The notes below the pieces were generated by a model that had not been told where the DNA came from, did not search any database, and saw nothing but the letters and a program-made list of their open reading frames with translations. A program made the translations under genes and the position numbers. DNA of 64,000 nt. Origin: Lolium rigidum. Its lineage: Eukaryota > Streptophyta > Magnoliopsida > Poales > Poaceae. Position 1 is the first letter of the stretch; every line of letters begins with the position of its first letter. Below are positions 54,938 through 64,000 of this stretch, one piece after another. The stretch is from the NCBI RefSeq assembly GCF_022539505.1, contig NC_061514.1, forward strand, positions 250,406,124 through 250,470,123. The letters are read 5' to 3'.

Positions 54938-57900
54938 CCCAGCATACCACTGCATGTTGTAGTATACAAGTCGTTGATATGATCTTTGTGAAGGGACTTC
55001 CTCACAAATTGCCATATCCCTCAGAGTGGTACAACAGAAACATTGCAGGTCATAACACTCCATACTTTATTACAAACATTGTCTTACAAGTTGGTATCCT
55101 CACGAGTCCTATGAGAACACCCTAAGAGACTACTAAAGTACCATTACAACTTATACTAAAGATGAAAAGAGCTCAACAACTTATTTAGGTAAGTTCTACG
55201 TTGCTCGGCTCTATGATACTAAGGTATGTCACTACTCCTCCACCTCCGTGTCATCCGGTCCGTAGACTATCCCATAGTCTACGCCTTCTACTCCGCCGAT
55301 AAGATCGGGTTCTTCGTAGACCAGCTCGTAGCTTCCTTACGGTGCTCCATCGTTGATAGCCTCCACTTCGGGATCACGAGTCTAGCAAGGGTGTCGAAAG
55401 AAAGTGAGTACGAGAGGTACTCAGCAAGTTCTAAAAGAATAAAAGGTGTTTGATGCACTAGCTACGACCATTGATCGGGAAATCGCAGGTCAATGCATGT
55501 TTTGCAAACATTTCTTCAAAAGGTTGCTTTTATTATGAAAACTATGCCCGTCGGTCTTCACGGGTTGACCGAACTTCGTGGAGTTCCTTTCCTGCCGCGT
55601 TCGCGGTTCCCTTCCGGAACAAGGAGTGACAGCCACAATTGGATACACTCTGCGGAGGTGCGTTACTTTTCCCACAAGAGATCTCACCCTTTTTGCCATC
55701 CGCGAGGACTTGCCCCCGTTCACACTTCCTTTGGTGTGAGGCCAGGTATAAAGATCCAAGCCCACACCGCCTTCTCCGCGACTGCAAACCCACCCTTTTG
55801 TCCGACCGTATACCTCCCGTAGACTTCCCCCGATAATACGGCTTTACTCATGGTATACTCCGGACAATCCTTCATAGATCGGAAGAGATTAACATCACCA
55901 ATGGATGGGGATTTAAAAGGATTTCCCAACCTATTGCGGCGAGTGCCTCCGGCACCCCACCGTCTCCCGATCCGTTGGCGTGCGAAGGGAAAAGATACGG
56001 ACTGGCTTTTCCAGAGCCATTATAGATCTCATGGTCAACGCGGTTTGTACGGCGCTAGAATCCACTGGACGGCATTGGTAATTTAATCCTAGGGTGATAT
56101 AACCCATTGCAATGGAACCTCCACCATATCAACACATACCATGGTTCCATTGCCAGCCACATAGTCATATTCATAGTTGGAAATTAACATTTCATTTGCG
56201 ATGCGGGAATGATAAGTATATAGCTTTGCATTAAAAGTAGTAGAAGATAATCAAGTTGACATGAGCAAGGGTGAACTTGCTCGTGGACTGCGAGATAGTG
56301 CGGTTCAATGCGGTTGATGGAACCTGGACCTCGGGTTCCGTAAGAAGCATCATTGTCCGGTAAGGACAATGTTATAAAAATCCAAATAATGCAATCATGG
56401 ATGTATTATTTTATGTTGAATCCCTTTACCCCATTGAATTATTACAATTTAGGGTTGTATTTAAGATTTATGTCTTTGACGGTAATTTACAATTGATTTA
56501 AAAGTATTAATCATTGTAATTCACACAAAGTACAACAATTCAAAGTAACATGAGTTTACTTGGTAATTACCTTAGTCATTCCAAAATAATTTGAAATTAT
56601 AGAGTTACCTCTATAGTTTTTGGAATAAAAGGGAATATAGTAGTTTTCTGGGAAAAATTCTCTGGTTCAAAAGAGATGACTTGGAATAATAGAATCTCAT
56701 TTTGAAATGTTTGAAAATAAGTTTTTGAACTTATTTGAGATTTTTCCTTGAATTTTAAATACAAGGAAATAATAATTGAAAATTCCAATTGATTATTTAA
56801 ATTCTGAAAATTCATGATTTTGAATTTGTTTCATAAATTCCATTTCATATTTTATTCTGGTTAAGATTTATTTTTCATTCATAAATCCAATTTTTATTGG
56901 ATTTTTAGAGTTGTTTATGATTTATTAAAATTTGGTAAAGTTTTGATCTTTTATTAATTAGAAAAAGACCAAAATACCTCTTGGACTCATATTGGGCCCG
57001 GCCCAATAGACTAACCCGGGACGGCCCAAATAGGCTGGCCCCCTTTTGGGTTTGGTGGCGCCGAAGCGGCCCACCACTCTCACTCTCACTCGGCCCTCTT
57101 CTCACTCGTCTAACCCTAATCTCCGGCGACCACGAGGCGATGGCGTCGCCGCCATGGCCGCCGCCACTGCTCCGGCCATCACCGGCCTCCTCCGCCGTGG
57201 CCACCTACCGATCTAGAACCGCCTCGAGCGAGATCTATCGATCTGTCCGAGCCGTTTCTCTCCTCTCGTCCTCTCTGGCGAATCGCCTCGGTGCTGGATC
57301 TCCTGGAGAATCGCCATGGGCGATCGCGGTGATTCTCCGACGAGCTCTCGCCTTCGTCGTCGACGTGTGCGCCTCCGAGACCGACTCGGCGCGGGTGCTG
57401 CTTGCGGCGCACGTGCCGTCGTCTCCAAGCTGTCTTCGTTGTGGTGGTGTTCGTCGGCGTAACGCCGGCGACTTCCCGGCTTTGCAGGCTGCTATGGCCG
57501 CGCGGGCACTTGCCTCGCCATGCCATAGCCACGCCTCCGAGCGCGGGTAAGGTCCTCTGCTCCTCCTCCTTCTCTTCTGTGCGCCTCCCTTGCCACTGTT
57601 CTTCTTCCTCCTCATGATCTGTTGCTCTTTGGTGGTCTTGTGATCATCTAGAGTCATACTACTACTGCGCAATCTTACGTAGCTCGGTTTTCTGCAAGCT
57701 CATGGTCGGATTACCGATTCTTTGATACTTGGCACATGTCGATTTGCTTGCTATCTATGCTTGTGCTTACTTCTCTGCTTGCTCCTAGCATGCTCTGTAC
57801 TTGCCATGCTCTACTTGTGCTTGCTCAAAAGCTATCTATTCCATGCTATGCTTGGTTATGACTTGCTTATGCTTCTTGGACTATCATGCTTGCTTGTCTA

Positions 57901-59912
57901 GGTGTACTTGTGATGCATCTGTGACACTTGTGTGTGTGCCAGAGGTGCCTGTGATATGATTCAGTACTAATTCTGCAATCTAATGATCCATTGGATCATT
58001 TCTTGCTTGTTGGCAAATCTCTCTGTGTAGCTTGGCTTGCTATGATTGATCAATTTGATCAATTGTTTGTCAGTGATTGCTTACTGGCTAACACTGTGGT
58101 TATATGGTTCACTTATTTGGTGATGCTGATGCTCAAGCATCACTGTGCTGTTGCTTACTTGCTCTAGTGGCTATGAATTAAGTTGTATTGCTTAATAGTA
58201 TGCTGTTGTCATGCTTAGCATGGATTTGTGATAAATTCATGCTTAGATTACTTAATTATGATGAACTGCTTATGCAGTGATGATTTAAATGTCTTGCTTG
58301 TATATGAGTTTGCTGTTCATGATTCTTTTACAAGCAATTAAACTCTGAATCCATTTATGGATAGTGATGTGGTCTATTTGGCTTGCTCTTATTTGGTGCT
58401 AAGTGTGATGTGACCTCAGTAGCCTTGCTGCTGGCTCGGTTGCTCACCTAGTGGTTGGATCTTGTTGGCTACTCAACTTTGCTTGCATATTAGGGAATCA
58501 TAGTAAGTATGAATGCCAATATGCTTGCACGTGAAAAAATCTAGGGTTTCGATGGTTATGTGCCTAGGATTTTACGTGTAGTCTATACTAGCTGCTATTT
58601 ATTGCAATACATCTACTGGTGCTATCTGTGCATCAGATCTTGCTTCTGTGCACAAGATCTGTATCTGGATGGTTTCTGTTTTAGTAGCTTTTGACTGGCA
58701 GTAATCCTTGGTGAAAACCAAGTGATGATCTACCCATATGAGCATCTGCTCATTCCATGCTTATGCATATGATGGATTAGATCCATTGGATCTCTTCCGG
58801 GAACTAGGTATACCTTGTTCCGGCTCCTAGAAAGTAATGCTTTGTTGATGCGGACTTGGGTTTGTTCACAGACCCTTCACCTCCAGAGCTTGGATGATCT
58901 TCTAGGTCACCATGATCTCCGGTGGCTTTGAGGAGTTGTGTGTTGGTTCTGTTCTTGCTCAAGAACAGATGAACTCTGCTTGTTTTGCTTCACCCTTACC
59001 CGGTGATCTTATCCGGTCGGCCAGTTACTGGTTCTAGGGTTTGTGCTCCTTTTATATGATCCCTACTTCTCTCTCGCATTGACACACAAGCACGGCATGC
59101 TTGGTGACTATGCTCTTGCATGGCCTTCTTCGTTGCTGCCCAACACACTTGAGCTGTGTGCTCTCATATCTTGAAACTTGAGCCCCTGCAGCTGCTCGGT
59201 TTTGGTCTGTCTGTCGATCCTATCTTGTCTTGTCCCTGGTTTTGGACAAGCACAAGTGTCTTATGACTTAGTTCTGTCCAAAGCTGAAGATTGTGTCACT
59301 TGCTAAGCTGTCTAAAGCTGAATCTTGAGCTAACACTTATATTACGGCTAGTGTTTGTGATTTGTTTTGCAGGTTTTGAAGTTGAATATGACCAGAATAT
59401 GTTCTTCAAGCATTTAGTTTAGGTTTTAGTTATAGGAGCAAATTGTAATCTTCATTTTCATTTACGTTTATTATTTATCAATTCTTGTATCAAGAATATT
59501 GTAAAGACTATGTATTATGTGTTGATGATCAATAAAGCTCAAGTTTTTGTTTATGAGCTTTTGGATTTATGTAATGTTTAAATTCTGAATTACATATTGT
59601 ATTTATGATTTACTTTGAAATTCAAAGTTGTTTAAATTATGAATTCCATTTATATTGTTCAATGTTTATAGTTTAATGTATTAACACTTGTCAAATGCAA
59701 ACATTCCCCAAAGTAACAAGTTACAAAAGAGATCATGTCGAAATTTCCCTAACTCACATTGCCTAACCCTAGATGCAAAATGAGAGAGAACCTCGATCCC
59801 TCTTAGGTTTAGTTGCAATAAGGCGCGAAAATTTCCCCCGTTTTGCAATGAAATGCACATCCCATTTCTAAATCTACCCTTCGTTGTTCCTATGTTACGG
59901 GTTATTACGGCC
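54935..59912 (-). repeat. 3' LTR of the chromovirus, about 5 kb (limits inferred)
   Basis: On the minus strand a purine tract (AAGGGGGAGAGGCC) follows the chromodomain stop and the LTR begins with GTAATAACCCGTAAC, probably a decayed TGTAATAACC start. The left limit is set where the antisense gene is broken, at TGACCCAGC. The stretch includes a GC-rich gene-leader-like block (57050-57560) and 2 kb of CTTGCTTGC-rich DNA with no reading frame. Only one LTR is visible, so the length is not verified. Confidence 0.55.
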
Positions 59913-62900
59913 TCTCCCCCTTAACGAAACTTCGTCCCGAAGTTAAGATTGGTACCGAACATCTCGGGGTAAGACTTCCTGAGTTCTTCTTCGTCTCCCA
60001 AGTAGCTTCTCGCTCGGGATGATGTTGCCATTGCACTTTGCGGTATTTGATTGCTCTGTTTCTTAATTTCTTCCATTGTACTTCTAAGATCTTTTCGAGC
60101 CTTTCCACATAAGTTAGGTCAGATTGCAATTCTATTTCTTCATATGTGATAGGATCATCCGGTGCCTTCAAACATTTTCACGAGTTGTGAAACATGAAAT
60201 ACATTATGAACTTGACTTAGTTGTGCCGGTAACTCCAACTCAAAAGTTTGTTCCTCGATTCCGATCGATTATTTTAAATGGTCCAATATATCGAGGGCTT
60301 AACTTTCCTTTCACTCCGAACCTTTTAAGTCCTTTCATTGGGCTAACCTTCGGATAAACCATGTCTCCCACTTTCGGTTCCCAATCTCTTCTCTTTAAGT
60401 CGGCGTAACTCTTCGACGACTCGAGCTATCTTGAGTCTATCCCGGATCACCTCGATGACGTCTTGTCTTTCTTTGATGTAATCCGGTGTAAACTCCTTGT
60501 TTTCTCCGGTTTCAAACCAACAAATTGGTGATCTACACTTCCTTCCGTACAATGCTTCGTACGGTGCCATCCGAATGCTACTCGATAACTATTGTTATAT
60601 GAGAACTCCGCTAAAGGTAAATGATCCTCCCATGAGCCTCCAAAGTTCGGAGCACAAGCTCTAAGCATGTCCTCAAGTATCCGATTGGTTCTTTCAGTTT
60701 GTCCTCCGGTTTGTGGATGATATGCTTGTATCGAAATCCAACTTGGATCCCAAAGATTCTTGTAGTTGTTTCCGGAATGCTGATGTGAAAATCGAACCTC
60801 TATATGAGACTATCTTCTTTGGTACTCCATGTTTACTCACAATTTCCTTCACATAAATATCCACAAGCTTTTCTGCAGTATCTTTTGTGTTTACGGCTAT
60901 GAAATGAGCGCTCTTGGTAAGTCTATCCACTATTACCCATATCATATCCTTCCTCTTACTAGTCATTGGTAAACCAGTAACAAAATCCATTCCGATTTCA
61001 TCCCATTTCCATTTCGGTATCTCTAGTGGTTTGAGTAATCCCGCAGGACTCTGATGTTCTGCCTTCACTCGTTGACATGTATGACATTCCGAGACATATT
61101 GTGCTATTTCTCTTTTCATGTTGTTCCACCAGAACATCTCCTTCAAATCCATATACATCTTGGTACTTCCTGGATGTATGGAATAAGGGGTTTCATGTGC
61201 TTCTTTTAATATGATTGACTTCACTCCTGGATCATCCGGTACACGGATCCTTTTACGGAAATATAATGAATCAAAATCCCCTAGATGGAATTCCGATGGT
61301 TTTCCTTCGCCAATCCTCTTGATTTCCTCTTGAATGAACAAATCATCCGCTTGCTTTCGGATAATCTCATATTTCAAGTCCGAGTACATCTCATCCATAA
61401 TCCTCATGGTTGCTATACTTCCTTTGATATCACCTTGAATAAACAAGATCTGAGCATCTTCTAACTCCTTCCGAAGTTCCTTTGGAATCTCCCATTCCGT
61501 AGGTTGATTCTCTGTACTTTTCCTACTTAGGGCATCTGCTACTACATTAGCCTTGCCTGGTGTATAGTTGATCTTAAGGTCGTAATCCTTAATCAACTCC
61601 AACCATCTCTTCTGTCTCATGTTTAATTCTTTACGGGTGAAGAAATACTTCAAACTTTTGTGATCGGTTGTATAACTCACACTTGGATCCATATAGAAAT
61701 TGTCTCCAACTCTTCAAAGCATACACAAGCTGCCGCTAACTCGAGATCATGTACTTGGGTAGTTGTGTTCATGTGGTTTCAACTGTCTTGATCCATAAGC
61801 TATTACCTTCCGATCTTGCATAAGAACACATCCAAGTCCATTCTTGGAAGCATCACAATACACCGTGTAATCCTTTCCGGGTTCGAGGAACCTGCTAACA
61901 CCGGTGCTGTGGTTAACTTATCCTTGAGTGTTTGGAAGGCTGGCTTCACACTCATCGGTCCACACAAATGGAGTATTTTTCTTGAGTAACTTGGTCATTG
62001 GTCCTGCAATCTTCGAAAATCCCTCTATGAATCTCCGATAATAGCCTGCCATACCAAGAAATCCTCGTATTTCCTTAGCATTTTTAGGTGATTTCCATTC
62101 CAATACGGACTGAACCTTGCTTGGATTCACCGCTATGCCTTCTTTGGTTATGACATGTCCAAGAAATTCAACACTATCTAACCAAAATTTGCACTTGCTG
62201 AACTTTGCATATAGCTGATGTTCTCTCAAAGTTTGCGAGAACTATCTTCAAATGTTTGGCATGTTCTTCTTTATCTTTGGAATAGATTAAAATATCATCT
62301 ATGAACACTATCACAAACTTGTCCAAGTACTTCATGAATATCTTGTTCATCAAATTCATGAAAATTGCTGGTGCATTGGTTAGTCCAAATGGTACAACCA
62401 AGTATTCATGGTGTCCATACCTTGATACGAATGCTTGTTTTTGGTACATCTTCCTTCTTGATCTTGATTTGATGGTATCCGACCTTAAATCTATCTTCGA
62501 GAAGACTCCTGCTCCTTGAACTTGATCAAAAAGATCTTGAATTCTAGGTAAAGGATACTTGTTCTTGATAGTTACATTGTTCAAATTTCTATAATCTCCA
62601 CACATTCTCTTTCCTCCATCTCTTTTATCCACAAAAATAAGCTGGTGTACCCCATGGTGACACACTTTCTTGAATAAATCCCTTCTGTTCCAGTTCATCT
62701 ATCTGAGCTTTCAGTTCCACTAACTCCTTTGGCCCCATCTTATATGGTGGTTGTGCTATTGGTCTTGTGCACGGAATCGAGTCGATTGTGAATTCGATCT
62801 CTCTATCGGGTGGCATTCCTGGTAGTTCCTTAGGAAATACATCCTTAAACTCATTCACTACAGGAATATCTTCAATTCTCACTTCTTTCGGGCTGTTGAG

Positions 62901-63250
62901 TTCCAATCCAATCTCTAATTCACTGTACTTATCTCCTTGGAACACTATTCTACCTCCGATGGAGTCGCGAAGTGATACTTGTTTTGTCTCCACAGTTAAT
63001 CACCGCTCCATTTTTGTCAACCAATCCATCCCTAGGATGACTGATATGTCTTTCATGGGTATGATTAATAAGTCCGCGAAATACACACAGTCACATATGG
63101 TTAGGACTTGTGCTTCTTTCACGTGGGTCACTAAGATCGTTCCCCCCGCGGATAGGACAGTTATAGGGGTTTCTAACTTAGAACATCTAAGCCCGAATTT
63201 TTCCACAAATTCCAATGCAAGAAATGATGTGGTTGCTCCAGGTATCAAAT
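59905..63250 (-). pseudogene. Chromovirus pol: protease, RT, RNase H, integrase, chromodomain
   Basis: In minus-strand order: protease remnant (FLALEFVEKFGLRCSKLETP, ILGMDWL) near 63250-63000; RT with EFKDVFPKELPGMPPDREIE (near 62850), [19 protein letters not shown] and the catalytic [15 protein letters not shown] (near 62300); the RNase H region [20 protein letters not shown] and [11 protein letters not shown]; integrase with [32 protein letters not shown] and [13 protein letters not shown]; and a chromodomain ending near 59905. Frame breaks occur at the protease active site (an extra base near 63232), near 62650, 62200, 61900, 61690, 60690 and 60440-60170. RT and integrase motifs are otherwise well preserved. 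Confidence 0.9.
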
Positions 63251-64000
63251 AATACTTTGCCGGGATGAGTAAGAATGCTTAGCGTACCTAAGACTGTTTG
63301 ATCCGACTCTTCCGCTTGTTCCAAAGATGTGCAATTCAGCTTTCCATAAGGCTTTCCCTTCTTGTTGTTGTAGTTATTGTAGTTGCGGTTGGTGTTGTTG
63401 TTACTTGTTGTTGCGGTTGTTGTTGTTGTTGTTTCCACCTCGTCCTCCAGAGCTCTGTCCGTTCCAGGACGCCTTGTTTGGACAATCCGGCTTGATGTGT
63501 CCTTCCTTCCCACAACCATAACAGATGATTCTGGGTTTCTGGCAATCCTTCTGCAAATGACCTCTCGAGCCACAATTGTTGCGGATGATCCGGTTAATTG
63601 GGTTCGACTCGACCTCCCCGATTGTATTGATTACCGAGTGGTAGGTCGATATCGAGGTTTGAAACTCCGATCAGGTAGTGGTTTACTAATTGGGTACTTC
63701 CTTGGCTCTATACGAGCCCTCTTCCTCCTGTCCTCCTGGACTTGCCTGTAGTCATCCTCGAAAGTGATTGCCGAGTCAATCAGTTCCTGGAATTCGGCAG
63801 TTCGTGCCAACCTCAGTTGCATCTTCATGTATGGATTCATGCCTTTCATGAACCGCTTCTTCCGTTTCTCCTCTGTATCCACATCCTCAGGTGCATATCT
63901 GGATAACCTATTGAAATCCCGAACATACTGCATGATTGGTGCAGTATTCTGTCTCGATTCTTCAAATTCCCTCTTCTTCGGCTCCACCACGCTGTCCGGA
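63187..64000 (-). pseudogene. Chromovirus gag with zinc knuckle (partial)
   Basis: The minus-strand frames give FEESRQNTAPIMQYVRDFNR, EEKRKKRFMKGMNPYMKMQL and FQELIDSAITFEDDYRQVQ, a typical retrotransposon gag. A zinc knuckle CYGCGKEGHIKPDC (near 63500) and an Asn-rich linker follow. The N-terminus lies outside the window. Frame changes near 63630 and 63330 disrupt it. Confidence 0.82.

Larger units (their letters stand above)
54935..64000 (-). mobile_element. Tekay-like chromovirus (Gypsy), 5' part beyond window
   Basis: Gag, protease, RT, RNase H, integrase and chromodomain run leftward from the window end to 59905, followed by one long LTR (about 54935-59912). The chromodomain at the C-terminus of integrase (QWQHHPEREATWE) places it among chromoviruses; large LTRs and the gag type fit Tekay/Del. 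It is inserted into the antisense gene ending at 54934. The 5' LTR and the matching TSD (TGCGG at 54930-54934 expected) lie outside. Confidence 0.85.

Overview
This window is nuclear DNA from a large-genome grass, most likely a Pooideae/Triticeae-type cereal. The reasons are its densely nested LTR retrotransposons, three CACTA transposons with strong subterminal repeat arrays, a LINE remnant, interstitial telomere-like satellite, and plant-specific domains (plant mobile domain, B3, Transpos_assoc/DUF4218/DUF4216, Transposase_24). I find no convincing intact host gene, rRNA or canonical tRNA. Almost every coding region is transposon-derived and broken by frameshifts or stops. All domain calls come from reading the translations; no database search was run.

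Layout. 1-6210: a non-autonomous, Athila-like LTR retrotransposon (5' LTR cut by the window edge) inserted into the pol gene of a Reina-like chromovirus, whose RNase H-integrase-chromodomain part continues at 6211-8227. 9396-20053: a short (about 1 kb) non-autonomous CACTA element split by a 9.6 kb CACTA element (9762-19385, target-site duplication GGA). The inner one carries a broken TNPD transposase, a B3-domain gene and a small open reading frame with an RNase H1 N-terminal (viroplasmin-like) domain and a C-terminal membrane segment. 20787-20924: a small TTAA-flanked hairpin element. 20927-34325: a 13.4 kb CACTA element (TSD ATA) with minus-strand TNPD and Transposase_24-like genes, a 214 bp inverted repeat, and a 3.9 kb tandem satellite rich in CCCTAAA-type motifs. 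34617-35184: a broken B3-type gene. 36631-38162: a TIR element with 3-bp TCA flanks and one ORF.

39342-51335: a 5'-truncated LINE on the minus strand with a 17-bp TSD, split by a 10.66 kb Tat-like LTR retrotransposon (40347-51002, TSD GCAGC). That retroelement keeps gag-protease on the minus strand but has lost reverse transcriptase, RNase H and integrase. Their place holds two plus-strand (antisense) genes: an intact acidic-protein ORF and a five-intron plant-mobile-domain/coiled-coil gene. 52750-54934: a piece of another minus-strand LTR retrotransposon, again with an antisense gene ('putative gypsy type transposon' domain) behind its own TATA box. This piece is cut by a Tekay-like chromovirus (54935 to window end) with a roughly 5 kb LTR and decayed gag-pol on the minus strand.

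The most notable themes are: (i) antisense, intron-bearing accessory genes inside retroelements that lack pol; (ii) a CACTA element with two extra genes (B3; RNase H1-N plus membrane anchor), where the TNPD and B3 genes share a duplicated hairpin leader; and (iii) a telomere-motif satellite amplified inside a CACTA transposon.
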